10,984 nucleotides of DNA from contig CAZXCT010000045.1 of NCBI GenBank assembly GCA_964639395.1, positions 1 to 10,984 of the forward strand. Reading direction: 5' to 3'. The notes under the pieces are model-generated. The model was not told the origin of the DNA, did not search any database, and was given only the letters and a program-made list of their open reading frames with translations. Shown here piece by piece: positions 1 through 6,212 of the stretch. Numbering within the stretch: the first letter of the stretch is position 1; each line of letters opens with the position of its first letter. The DNA comes from ATZT02 sp964639395 (GTDB taxonomy: Bacteria; Actinomycetota; Actinomycetes; S36-B12; UBA5976). Made by a program: the position numbers and the translations under genes.

Positions 1-234
1 AAGCGTAAACACCGTAGCCCGGGCTCAATTGGCGCTTGTGCAACCCCAGGTCGAGTATTTAAAGGTTTGAAGATGGCTGGGCGAATGGGAACAGATCGCA
101 TCACTACCCAAAACTTAAAAGTACAAAGTGTAGATGGCGCAAACGGATTAATTTTGATTAGAGGATCTGTACCAGGCCCACAAGGTGCTTTGGTCTTGAT
201 TCGCTCTGCAGCAAAATCGGTGGTGAACGTATAA
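1..234 (+). CDS. rplC: 50S ribosomal protein L3, 3' end only
   Basis: The frame is open from base 1 to the TAA at 232-234 and encodes the last 77 residues of L3; the start lies left of the window. L3 is a 23S rRNA-binding protein that nucleates early assembly of the large subunit. The visible part begins KRKHRSPGSIGACATPGRV and continues FKGLKMAGRMG, which is the conserved L3 loop that reaches towards the peptidyl transferase centre. The residue after GSIG is Ala; in E. coli this position is the glutamine methylated by PrmB, so that modification should not occur here. The stop is directly followed by the rplD ATG with no spacer, as expected for the S10 operon order rpsJ-rplC-rplD. The identification is secure; only the missing 5' part limits it. 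Confidence 0.97.
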   Translation, partial: KRKHRSPGSIGACATPGRVFKGLKMAGRMGTDRITTQNLKVQSVDGANGLILIRGSVPGPQGALVLIRSAAKSVVNV

Positions 235-876
235 ATGGCTTCATTAGAAATTAAAGATGCAAACGGTAAAACCACAAAAAGTGTAGATTTACCTAGCGAA
301 ATATTTGAAGTGCAAGTGAACATTCCATTAATGCACCAAGTAGTAACTGCACAATTAGCGGCTGCTCGCAGTGGAAACGCTCACACAAAAACTCGCGCCG
401 AAGTTTCTGGTGGCGGTAGAAAGCCTTACAAACAAAAAGGAACCGGTCGCGCCCGCCAAGGCTCGATTCGTTCACCACAGTTTGCTGGTGGTGGTGTTTC
501 ACACGGACCACGCACCCGCGATTACGACGAGCGCACTCCTAAGAAAATGAAATCAGCCGCTTTGCGCTCTGCCCTTAGTGATAGAGCAAAAGACAATCGA
601 ATTCATGTCGTCACACAAATCGTTGCCGGCGAAAAGCCATCAACTAAGGCGGCTTTGGCTACTTTGGCAAATGTTGTCAAAGGGCAAAAAGTATTAGTAG
701 TACTTACCCGTCAAGACCCAGCCGCTTGGTTTTCGTTACGCAACGTACCGGGTGTTCACACTATTGCTTTTGACCAAGTTAATACCTATGACGTAATCGT
801 TGCTGATGACATTGTTTTTTCAGAAGCAGCATTTGATGGTTTTTTGAAACTTAACAACAAAGAGGTGAGCGCCTAA
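235..876 (+). CDS. rplD: 50S ribosomal protein L4
   Basis: This encodes 213 residues of L4, a large-subunit protein that binds 23S rRNA domain I and whose extended loop lines the nascent-peptide tunnel. The loop is visible at about residues 59-92 as a Gly/Arg/Lys-rich stretch containing GGGRKPYKQKGTGRARQG followed by SIRSPQFAGGG. The globular remainder carries the usual TPKKMKSAALRSALS segment. Length is normal (about 200-220 residues). The ATG abuts the rplC stop, and it shares one base with rplW at its own end (TAATG, 874-878). In E. coli L4 represses its own operon; nothing in this window shows whether that holds here, because the operon leader is outside it. The last codons hold the AGAGGTGAG Shine-Dalgarno sequence of rplW. 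Confidence 0.98.
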   Translation: MASLEIKDANGKTTKSVDLPSEIFEVQVNIPLMHQVVTAQLAAARSGNAHTKTRAEVSGGGRKPYKQKGTGRARQGSIRSPQFAGGGVSHGPRTRDYDERTPKKMKSAALRSALSDRAKDNRIHVVTQIVAGEKPSTKAALATLANVVKGQKVLVVLTRQDPAAWFSLRNVPGVHTIAFDQVNTYDVIVADDIVFSEAAFDGFLKLNNKEVSA

Positions 877-1175
877 TGTCTGAGGTAAACGCGCGTGAAG
901 TTTTGATCGCACCGGTAGTTTCTGAAAAGAGCTACAGCTTGCTAGATGAAAACAAATATACCTTTTTAGTACGTAAAGATGCTAATAAGAGTGAAATTAA
1001 AATAGCGATTGAAGGACTTTTCAAAGTTAAAGTTCTTAACGTTAATACTTCAAATCGAATTGGTAAAAAATACCGCACTCGCTATGGGGCCGGCTCACGT
1101 CCGGATACCAAGCGGGCGATCGTAAGCCTGGCGCAGGGCGACCGCATCGACATCTTCACCGCGCCGAGCGCATAA
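876..1175 (+). CDS. rplW: 50S ribosomal protein L23
   Basis: This encodes 99 residues of L23, a 23S rRNA-binding protein at the tunnel exit. It forms part of the docking site for trigger factor, the signal recognition particle and the Sec translocon. The body shows the family pattern: LIAPVVSEKSYSLLDENKYTF near the N-terminus, then KVKVLNVNTSNRIGKK, then DTKRAIVSLAQGDRIDIF near the end. The start overlaps the rplD stop by one base and is preceded by AGAGGTGAG (861-869). The last 31 codons, from 1083, are strikingly GC-rich (61 of 93 bases). Their third positions are G or C in 24 of 30 sense codons, against 7 of the 33 codons before them. The protein stays in frame and conserved, so the gene looks functional. 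Confidence 0.97.
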   Translation: MSEVNAREVLIAPVVSEKSYSLLDENKYTFLVRKDANKSEIKIAIEGLFKVKVLNVNTSNRIGKKYRTRYGAGSRPDTKRAIVSLAQGDRIDIFTAPSA

Positions 1176-1180
1176 GGGGC
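1083..1180 (+). other. High-GC patch at the 3' end of rplW
   Basis: Counting by hand, the final 93 bases of rplW are about 66 % G+C, whereas flanking coding sequence on both sides uses A/T-ending codons. The patch uses GCG, CTG, CAG, GGC, GAC, CGC and ATC, while the neighbours use GCT/GCA, TTA/TTG, CAA and ATT. It appears to stop around the rplB start, where codons such as AAA, TTT and ACA return. The cause is not visible. Recombination with a high-GC relative or an assembly join would both fit. Confidence 0.7.
1174..1179 (+). promoter_or_regulatory. Ribosome binding site deciding the rplB start
   Basis: AAGGGG overlaps the rplW stop and lies 5 nt before the ATG at 1185. It supports that ATG over the in-frame TTG at 1182, which would add only one extra Met at the front. 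Confidence 0.6.
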
Positions 1181-1184
1181 ATTG

Positions 1185-2021
1185 ATGGCTATTCGTAAAT
1201 TTAAACCAACAACTCCTGGTCGTCGTGGCTCAAGCGTTGCCGACTTTGCTGAAATTACCCGCGATACCCCTGAAAAATCTTTATTGTTACCGGTAAAGAA
1301 CAAAGGTGGACGTAACAACCAAGGTCGCATCACAACTCGTCATCAAGGTGGCGGACACAAGCGGGCTTATCGAATTATTGATTTCAAGCGGGCGGATAAA
1401 GATGGAGTGCCGGCAACAGTGGCGCACATCGAGTACGACCCAAATAGAACTTCACGCATCGCGCTTTTACATTTTGCCGATGGCGAAAAGCGTTACATCT
1501 TGGCACCAGCAAAACTTAAGCAAGGTGACAAAATTGAAACTGGCCCAGCCGCCGATATTAAACCTGGAAATAATTTGCCTCTAAGAAATATTCCGGTTGG
1601 TACCGTTGTGCACGCAGTTGAAATTAAGCCAGGCGGTGGAGCCAAAATTGCTCGCTCAGCTGGAGTTTCTATTCAATTAGTCGCTAAAGAGGGTGCTTTT
1701 GCGCAACTTAGATTGCCATCGGGCGAAATAAGAAACATAGATGTGCGCTCACGCGCCACTGTTGGTGAAGTTGGAAACGCTGAACAGTCCAATATCAATT
1801 GGGGTAAAGCTGGCCGCATGCGCTGGAAGGGCAAGCGCCCAACCGTTCGCGGTGTTGTTATGAACCCAGTCGATCACCCCCACGGTGGTGGAGAAGGTAG
1901 AACTTCTGGTGGTCGTCATCCAGTAAATCCAAGCGGTAAGCCTGAAGGCCGTACCCGCAATCGCAATAAAGCGAGCTCAAAGTTCATCGTGCGTCGCCGT
2001 CCGAAGAATAAGAATCGATAG
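1185..2021 (+). CDS. rplB: 50S ribosomal protein L2
   Basis: This encodes 278 residues of L2, one of the largest and most conserved 50S proteins, needed for subunit association and peptidyl transferase centre assembly. The start MAIRKFKPTTPGRRGSSVADF is the canonical L2 N-terminus, so I choose the ATG at 1185 rather than the TTG one codon earlier. The N-terminal OB-like domain contains NQGRITTRHQGGGHKRAYR. The C-terminal part holds VMNPVDHPHGGGEGRTSGGR; its DHPHGGGEG segment (about residues 230-238) includes the conserved histidine implicated in peptidyl transferase function. The end is the usual strongly basic tail, FIVRRRPKNKNR. Length matches the family norm of about 275-280. It is followed after 14 nt by rpsS. 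Confidence 0.98.
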   Translation: MAIRKFKPTTPGRRGSSVADFAEITRDTPEKSLLLPVKNKGGRNNQGRITTRHQGGGHKRAYRIIDFKRADKDGVPATVAHIEYDPNRTSRIALLHFADGEKRYILAPAKLKQGDKIETGPAADIKPGNNLPLRNIPVGTVVHAVEIKPGGGAKIARSAGVSIQLVAKEGAFAQLRLPSGEIRNIDVRSRATVGEVGNAEQSNINWGKAGRMRWKGKRPTVRGVVMNPVDHPHGGGEGRTSGGRHPVNPSGKPEGRTRNRNKASSKFIVRRRPKNKNR

Positions 2022-2035
2022 GGGAGCCAAAAGTC

Positions 2036-2317
2036 ATGCCACGTAGTTTGAAAAAAGGTCCTTTCGTGGATCATCACTTAGCTAAAAAAGTGACTGATCA
2101 AAACGAAAAGAATTCTAAAAATGTGATCAAGACTTGGTCTCGCCGTTCCATGATTACCCCAGACATGATCGGTCACACCATTGCAGTTCATGACGGACGC
2201 AAGCACATCCCGGTATTTATCACTGAAAACATGATTGGACATAAGTTGGGCGAATTTGCCCCGACGCGTACCTTCAAAGGTCACGTCAAGTCAGATCAAA
2301 AAGTCGTTAAGAAGTAA
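2036..2317 (+). CDS. rpsS: 30S ribosomal protein S19
   Basis: This encodes 93 residues of S19, which sits in the 30S head with S13 and contacts the A-site finger of the 50S subunit. The N-terminus MPRSLKKGPFVDHHLAKKV and the later WSRRSMITPDMIGHTIAVHDGRKHIPVFI are textbook S19 motifs, and the end has the usual KLGEFAPTRTFKGH. Length is the family norm (about 92-93). A GGGGAG sequence in the 14-nt gap after rplB serves as the ribosome binding site. The 24 nt between this gene and rplV is one of the longer spacers in the block and holds the purine-rich AAAGGAACGAGGA before the rplV ATG, with no hairpin that I can see. Confidence 0.98.
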   Translation: MPRSLKKGPFVDHHLAKKVTDQNEKNSKNVIKTWSRRSMITPDMIGHTIAVHDGRKHIPVFITENMIGHKLGEFAPTRTFKGHVKSDQKVVKK

Positions 2318-2341
2318 CTGAGAAAAGGAACGAGGACAAAC

Positions 2342-2917
2342 ATGGAAGCCAGGGCATCAGCGCGATTCGTGCGCGTTACGCCCATGAAGGCACGCCGCGT
2401 AGTCAACATGATTCGTGGCATGTCAGCACCCGAGGCGCAAGCAGTTTTGCGTTACGCCGAACAAGGTGCCAGCGAACCGGTTGGCAAATTGTTACAAAGT
2501 GCCATGAGCAATGCATCAAATAATTTAAATTTAGATCCAAACTCCATGTTTATAGCTGAAGCATTTGTTGATGAAGGCCCCACCATGAAGCGCATCCGTC
2601 CTCGTGCGCAAGGTCGTGCCTATCGCATTAATAAGCGAACCAGCCACATCACTTTAATTTTGGAACCACAAGGCTCTGCCCCACGTCGTAAGCCGGGTCG
2701 TCGTAGTAACAAACCAAAACCAGTTGAAGTAGTAAGTGCTAAACCGGCCGCACCAAAAGCCGCCGCCGCACCAAAAGTGGCGCCAGCTGAAAAAGCACCG
2801 GTGAAAAAAGCTGTAGCTAAAAAGGCACCTGCCAAAAAAGCACCAGCTAAAAAAGCACCAGCCAAAAAAGCTCCGGCTAAAAAAGCCACCGCAAAGAAGA
2901 AGACAGGGGACAAATAA
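2342..2917 (+). CDS. rplV: 50S ribosomal protein L22 with long Lys/Ala/Pro tail
   Basis: This encodes 191 residues. The first ~115 form the L22 globular domain and hairpin. They begin MEARASARFVRVTPMKARRV and include the tunnel-lining region RIRPRAQGRAYRINKRTSHIT. L22 contacts all six 23S domains, and its hairpin helps form the tunnel constriction where macrolides act. E. coli L22 is 110 residues; the extra ~75 here are a low-complexity basic tail. It starts RRKPGRRSNKPKPVEV, becomes Ala/Pro-rich, and ends in repeated AKKAP units (about residues 159-183). Similar alanine/lysine tails are known in actinobacterial L22, including that of Mycobacterium. The tail probably lies on the ribosome surface and touches rRNA, but its role is inference. 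The stop directly precedes the rpsC ATG. Confidence 0.97.
   Translation: MEARASARFVRVTPMKARRVVNMIRGMSAPEAQAVLRYAEQGASEPVGKLLQSAMSNASNNLNLDPNSMFIAEAFVDEGPTMKRIRPRAQGRAYRINKRTSHITLILEPQGSAPRRKPGRRSNKPKPVEVVSAKPAAPKAAAAPKVAPAEKAPVKKAVAKKAPAKKAPAKKAPAKKAPAKKATAKKKTGDK
2816..2890 (+). repeat. Five tandem 15-bp units encoding AKKAP/AKKAT
   Basis: Five 15-base units run in frame within the rplV tail, each a variant of GCYAAAAAAGCACCA: 2816-2830, 2831-2845, 2846-2860, 2861-2875 and 2876-2890. They alternate GCT and GCC as the first codon and encode AKKAP four times, then AKKAT. The A-rich unit could allow copy-number change by replication slippage without breaking the frame. Confidence 0.85.
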
Positions 2918-3748
2918 ATGGGTCAAAAAGTTAATCCCCATGGCTTCCGCTTGGGATATACCTCTGAATACACCAGTAAATGGTTTGCCGATTCAACCAA
3001 AACAGGCGAACGCTACAAAGATTACATCGCAGAAGATATTGCAATTCGTAAATTGCTAACTAAAGGCATGCAACGAGCCGGTATCAGCCGTGTTGATATC
3101 GAACGTACTCGCGAAAGAGTAAGGGTAGATATTCACACCGCACGCCCAGGAATTGTGATTGGCCGTCGCGGACAAGAAGCCGATCGAATCAGAATTGATC
3201 TAGAAAAATTGACTGGCAAACAAGTTCAATTAAACATTCTCGAAGTTAAGAATCCTGAAATTGATGCGCAACTAGTTGCGCAAGGTATCGCCGAACAATT
3301 AGCTAGCCGTGTTTCGTTCCGTCGCGCAATGCGCAAAGGAATGCAATCAGCGCTAAAAAATGGTGCTAAAGGAATCAGAGTACAAGTTTCAGGTCGCTTA
3401 GGTGGTGCTGAAATGAGTCGTACCGAGTTTTATCGCGAAGGTCGTGTTCCATTGCACACCTTGCGCGCCAATATCGAATACGGATTTTACGAATCACACA
3501 CAACTTTTGGCCGCATTGGGGTAAAGGTTTGGATTTTCAAGGGCGATGCCCCGGTAACGCAAGCCGAAAAAGAAGCTAAGGCCGCATCAGAACGTGCCGA
3601 AGCCCAAGCAAATATGAACAAGGCTAAGCCAGCGCGTAGACCTAAAAAGTCAGACGCAGAAGATTCAAGTGCCAATACCCAAGCGCCAGCAGAAACTCCG
3701 GTTGAAGCAGCCGCAGTTGAAACCGTTAGCGAAGAGGTGAGCGAATAA
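2918..3748 (+). CDS. rpsC: 30S ribosomal protein S3 with acidic C-terminal tail
   Basis: This encodes 276 residues of S3, which with S4 and S5 forms the mRNA entry tunnel and contributes ribosomal helicase activity. MGQKVNPHGFRLGYT is the canonical start. The KH RNA-binding domain is clear, with its GxxG loop read as GRRG (about residues 82-85) inside RPGIVIGRRGQEADRIRI. The C-terminal S3 domain includes GRLGGAEMSRTEFYREGRVP. E. coli S3 has 233 residues; the extra ~45-60 here begin as an Ala/Glu/Lys-rich helix-like stretch (about 214-245) and finish as an acidic Ala/Glu tail ending EEVSE. Extended S3 tails are common in actinobacteria. The start has no spacer after rplV and uses an AGGGGA sequence in the rplV end. 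AGAGGTGAG near its own end serves rplP. Confidence 0.98.
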   Translation: MGQKVNPHGFRLGYTSEYTSKWFADSTKTGERYKDYIAEDIAIRKLLTKGMQRAGISRVDIERTRERVRVDIHTARPGIVIGRRGQEADRIRIDLEKLTGKQVQLNILEVKNPEIDAQLVAQGIAEQLASRVSFRRAMRKGMQSALKNGAKGIRVQVSGRLGGAEMSRTEFYREGRVPLHTLRANIEYGFYESHTTFGRIGVKVWIFKGDAPVTQAEKEAKAASERAEAQANMNKAKPARRPKKSDAEDSSANTQAPAETPVEAAAVETVSEEVSE

Positions 3749-4168
3749 ATGTTGATACCAAAACGCGTTGCTCATCGCAAGCAACATCACCCAACTCGCG
3801 CCGGAAAATCAAAAGGTGGCACCAATGTAACTTTTGGTGATTATGGATTACAGGCAGTTACTTCTGCTTATGTAACTAACCGCCAAATTGAAGCCGCTCG
3901 TATCGCGATGACTCGTCACTTAAAGCGTGGTGGAAAGGTTTGGATAAATATTTATCCAGATCGTCCATTAACTAAAAAACCAGCAGAAACTCGCATGGGT
4001 TCAGGTAAAGGCTCACCAGAATTTTGGGTAGCGAACGTAAAGCCAGGACGTGTGATGTTTGAAATTACTTTTCCAGACGAAAAGGTTGCCCTTACTGCGT
4101 TGACTCGTGCCATGCACAAGCTACCAATGAAGTGTCGCATTGTTCGTCGAGAAGTTACGGAAGGGTAG
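3749..4168 (+). CDS. rplP: 50S ribosomal protein L16
   Basis: This encodes 139 residues of L16, a late-assembling 50S protein next to the A-site tRNA elbow that is needed for peptidyl transferase activity. It starts MLIPKRVAHRKQHH, and the middle has FGDYGLQAVTSAYVTNRQIEAAR, both typical. The conserved basic loop reads ETRMGSGKGSPEFWVANVKP; its Arg corresponds to the position that is hydroxylated in E. coli L16. Length is close to the usual 136-140. The ATG directly follows the rpsC stop. The 3' end, ACGGAAGGGTAG, carries the ribosome binding site for rpmC 5 nt downstream. Confidence 0.98.
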   Translation: MLIPKRVAHRKQHHPTRAGKSKGGTNVTFGDYGLQAVTSAYVTNRQIEAARIAMTRHLKRGGKVWINIYPDRPLTKKPAETRMGSGKGSPEFWVANVKPGRVMFEITFPDEKVALTALTRAMHKLPMKCRIVRREVTEG

Positions 4169-4173
4169 TCAAA

Positions 4174-4401
4174 ATGGCCATAAAGAAAGCCCCAGAATTC
4201 AGAGGTTACTCAAACGAAGAATTGAATACAAAGTTGCTTGAAGCAAAAGAAGAGTTATTCAATTTGCGTTTTCAGGCTGCTACCGGACAACTCGAATCAC
4301 ACGGTCGCTTAAAAGCGGTACGCGGCGAAATTGCCCGTATATATACCGTATTGCGCGAGCGAGAACTAGGGATTACTCCAGTTGAAGAGGGTGTGGCATG
4401 A
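4174..4401 (+). CDS. rpmC: 50S ribosomal protein L29
   Basis: This encodes 75 residues of L29, a small two-helix protein at the tunnel exit beside L23 that contributes to the trigger-factor and SRP docking site. I place the start at the ATG of MAIKKAPEFRGYSNEEL. An in-frame upstream extension back to 4132 would add 14 residues that lie wholly inside rplP and do not look like L29. The core has EELFNLRFQAATGQLESHGRLK followed by a second helix ending near VLRERE. The C-terminus (ITPVEEGVA) is slightly longer than in E. coli L29 (63 residues), similar to other actinobacteria. Its TGA overlaps the rpsQ ATG (ATGA at 4398-4401), which implies translational coupling. Confidence 0.97.
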   Translation: MAIKKAPEFRGYSNEELNTKLLEAKEELFNLRFQAATGQLESHGRLKAVRGEIARIYTVLRERELGITPVEEGVA

Positions 4402-4661
4402 GCGAATTAACTCGTAACTACCGCAAGGTACGCGAAGGCGTTGTGGTTAGCAACAAAATGGATAAAACCATTGTGGTGCAAATCGAAGAACGCACCAAGC
4501 ACTCCTTGTACGGCAAAGTGCTTTCTACTCGTTCCAAACTCAAAGCACACGATGAACAAAATGAAGCCGGAATTGGCGATCGCGTTGTGATCGCTGAAAC
4601 TAGACCACTTTCTGCTACTAAGCGTTGGCGCTTAGTAAGCATTGTTGAGAAGGCGAAGTAA
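4398..4661 (+). CDS. rpsQ: 30S ribosomal protein S17
   Basis: This encodes 87 residues of S17, an OB-fold primary binder of the 16S 5' domain. The pattern is RNYRKVREGVVVSNKMDKTIVV, then KHSLYGKVLSTRSKLKAHDE, then GDRVVIAETRPLSATKRWRLV, all standard for S17. Length is within the family range of about 80-95. It overlaps rpmC by four bases, and the GAGGGTG inside rpmC (4386-4392) is its likely ribosome binding site. It closes the S10-type gene block. In many bacteria rplN starts the spc operon, yet here only 4 nt separate rpsQ from rplN, so the two blocks are very probably co-transcribed. Confidence 0.98.
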   Translation: MSELTRNYRKVREGVVVSNKMDKTIVVQIEERTKHSLYGKVLSTRSKLKAHDEQNEAGIGDRVVIAETRPLSATKRWRLVSIVEKAK

Positions 4662-4665
4662 AGAG

Positions 4666-5034
4666 ATGATTCAACAAGAATCCCGCTTGCGAGTTGCTGA
4701 TAACAGCGGAGCAAAAGAATTACTTTGCATCCGGGTATTGGGCGGTTCGCAAAGAAGATATGCCGGAATCGGTGATGTCATCGTTGCTACCGTCAAGGAT
4801 GCTATTCCTGGTGGCGGCGTTAAAAAAGGTGAAGTAGTTAAGGCAGTTGTTGTGCGCACTACTAAGCATCTTCGTCGACCAGATGGCTCTTATATTCGAT
4901 TTGACGAAAACGCCGCAGTTATTTTAAAAGCTGATGGTGAACCCCGTGGTACTCGTATTTTTGGCCCAGTAGGGCGCGAACTTCGCGATAAGAAATTTAT
5001 GAAAATTATTTCTCTCGCTCCGGAGGTGTTGTAA
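4666..5034 (+). CDS. rplN: 50S ribosomal protein L14
   Basis: This encodes 122 residues of L14, a beta-barrel protein at the subunit interface that forms bridge B8 with 16S rRNA and is also the docking site of the silencing factor RsfS in bacteria. The ATG at 4666 gives MIQQESRLRVADNSGAKELL, the canonical start. An in-frame extension back to 4642 would overlap rpsQ and add eight unrelated residues, so I reject it. The family signatures LGGSQRRYAGIGD and KKGEVVKAVVVRT are present, and the protein ends KKFMKIISLAPEVL exactly as in E. coli L14. The gene end holds GGAGGTG (5022-5028), and the stop overlaps the rplX ATG by one base. Confidence 0.98.
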   Translation: MIQQESRLRVADNSGAKELLCIRVLGGSQRRYAGIGDVIVATVKDAIPGGGVKKGEVVKAVVVRTTKHLRRPDGSYIRFDENAAVILKADGEPRGTRIFGPVGRELRDKKFMKIISLAPEVL

Positions 5035-5396
5035 TGGCGTCGTTGCATGTTAAAAAAGGTGATTTAGTTCAAATCATTTCTGGTAAAGATAAAGGCGTTA
5101 CCGGCAAAGTTTTGAAAGTAGATCCTAAAAAAGGTTTAGTAACCGTCGAAGGGGTAAACCGCGTTAAAAAACACACCAAAGTGGCGCAAGCAGAACGTGG
5201 CGCTAAGTCTGGTGGAATTTTGACAGTAGAGGCTCCGATCGATTCCAGCAATGTGATGCCAATAGTTGAAGCAGATAATCGCGCAACTCGGGTCGGTTAC
5301 AAAAGAGAAAAAGTAGACAAGCGTCGCGCTGATGGTACAACTTATTCATCCGCTCGTTCGGTCAGAATTTCTCGACGCACCGGGGAGGAGCTATAA
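5034..5396 (+). CDS. rplX: 50S ribosomal protein L24
   Basis: This encodes 120 residues of L24, an assembly-initiator protein that binds the 5' end of 23S rRNA. The KOW motif lies at the N-terminus: LHVKKGDLVQIISGKDKGVT, then GKVLKVDPKKGLVTVEGVN. The second half has the typical EAPIDSSNVMPIVEADNRATR and ends in a basic region. At 120 residues it is longer than the ~104 of E. coli; the extra length is a basic C-terminal stretch with Ser and Arg (TYSSARSVRISRR). The start shares one base with the rplN stop and has a strong Shine-Dalgarno sequence 5 nt before it. Its own end contains GGGGAGGAG, the site for rplE. Confidence 0.97.
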   Translation: MASLHVKKGDLVQIISGKDKGVTGKVLKVDPKKGLVTVEGVNRVKKHTKVAQAERGAKSGGILTVEAPIDSSNVMPIVEADNRATRVGYKREKVDKRRADGTTYSSARSVRISRRTGEEL

Positions 5397-5963
5397 ATGA
5401 ACGCAACTGCAACTGCTACCACTCCTAGATTAAAAACGATTTATAAGCAAGAAATTGTTGCTGCTTTGCAAAAACAATTAAACCTCGAGAACGTAAATCA
5501 GGTACCTCGCTTTAGCAAAATCGTAATTAACATGGGGGTTGGCGAAGCTGCCAAAGATTCAAAAGTTTTAGAAGGCGCAATTAGAGATTTGACGTTAATT
5601 GCTGGTCAAAAGCCATCAATCAATAAAGCCACCAAATCAATTGCAAACTTCAAACTTCGTGAAGGACAACCAATCGGTGCCCACGTAACTTTGCGCGGGG
5701 ATCGAATGTGGGAGTTTTTTGACCGGCTTTTATCAGTAGCGCTACCTCGCATTAGAGACTTTCGTGGATTATCACCAAAGCAATTTGATGGCCACGGAAA
5801 CTACACCTTCGGACTTAGTGAGCAATCAGTGTTTTTAGAAATTCCGCAGGATTCAATTGATCGTCCGCGTGGAATGGACATCACCATCGTTACCACTGCC
5901 AAAAACAACACAGACGGCAAAGCACTACTTAGTGCTTTTGGCTTTCCGTTCAAGGAGGCATAA
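5397..5963 (+). CDS. rplE: 50S ribosomal protein L5
   Basis: This encodes 188 residues of L5, which binds 5S rRNA in the central protuberance and contacts P-site tRNA and S13. The first ~12 residues (MNATATATTPRL) form a low-complexity leader before the conserved fold. Recognisable stretches are VPRFSKIVINMGVGEAAKDS, then AGQKPSINKATKSIANFKLR, then FDRLLSVALPRIRDFRGL, and near the end RGMDITIVTTAKNNTDGKAL. Length is normal for actinobacteria. The ATG directly follows the rplX stop. The last codons hold AAGGAGG at 5952-5958, the strongest Shine-Dalgarno sequence in the window, 10 nt before rpsN. Confidence 0.98.
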   Translation: MNATATATTPRLKTIYKQEIVAALQKQLNLENVNQVPRFSKIVINMGVGEAAKDSKVLEGAIRDLTLIAGQKPSINKATKSIANFKLREGQPIGAHVTLRGDRMWEFFDRLLSVALPRIRDFRGLSPKQFDGHGNYTFGLSEQSVFLEIPQDSIDRPRGMDITIVTTAKNNTDGKALLSAFGFPFKEA

Positions 5964-5968
5964 GCCAA

Positions 5969-6154
5969 ATGGCAAAAACATCTCAAAAGGTTAGACAAAG
6001 TCGTACCCCAAAGTTTGCGGTTCGCGGCTATACCCGTTGCGGCTCATGTGGCCGTGCTCGTGCGGTGTATCGCAAATTTAATTTGTGTCGTATTTGCTTT
6101 CGCAAAATGGCACATGCTGGTGAGCTTCCGGGCATCACTAAATCAAGTTGGTAG
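5969..6154 (+). CDS. rpsN: 30S ribosomal protein S14, zinc-binding type
   Basis: This encodes 61 residues of the short S14 form (type Z), located in the 30S head. Four cysteines form the zinc site: Cys24-x2-Cys27-x12-Cys40-x2-Cys43. The fold ends in the conserved FRKMAHAGELPGITKSSW. This C+ form of about 61 residues is the usual housekeeping S14 of actinobacteria and Firmicutes. A zinc-free, ~101-residue paralogue often exists elsewhere in such genomes under Zur control; none is seen here. A strong AAGGAGG precedes it. It is followed by a 58-nt gap, the largest gap between ribosomal genes in this block. Confidence 0.98.
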   Translation: MAKTSQKVRQSRTPKFAVRGYTRCGSCGRARAVYRKFNLCRICFRKMAHAGELPGITKSSW

Positions 6155-6212
6155 TACCTAGCGTGAAAGGTCCAGTTTTACTGGAAACCATTGCGAGAAA
6201 GGCCGAGCGGCC
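6155..6212 (+). promoter_or_regulatory. rpsN-rpsH intergenic leader with possible hairpins
   Basis: This 58-nt spacer stands out in a block where other ribosomal-gene gaps are 24 nt or less. One inverted repeat pairs GGT-CCAG (6169-6175) with CTGG-ACC (6181-6189), with a TTTTA loop and an AA bulge. A second is GGCC-GAGC-GGCC (6201-6212), directly before the ATG. The second stem would pair the GG of the likely Shine-Dalgarno GAGAAAGG (6195-6202). It could modulate rpsH translation; this is inference, and the stems are short. Confidence 0.4.

Noticed and set aside
2620..2941. Two minus-strand open frames with repeated LAGAF or Phe/Cys-rich residues
   Set aside because: They are the antisense reading of the rplV Lys/Ala/Pro repeat. 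Their repetitive composition mirrors the sense codons, and L22 explains the DNA fully.
4132..4173. Upstream-extended start for rpmC
   Set aside because: The extra 14 residues overlap rplP and do not resemble L29; the ATG at 4174 gives the canonical N-terminus and has a ribosome binding site.
4642..4665. Upstream-extended start for rplN
   Set aside because: The extra residues are the rpsQ 3' end in another frame. L14 canonically starts MIQ, at 4666.
6155..6172. TAGCGT in the rpsN-rpsH gap as a -10 element
   Set aside because: No matching -35 is present at 16-18 nt, and a promoter inside the block is not otherwise suggested.
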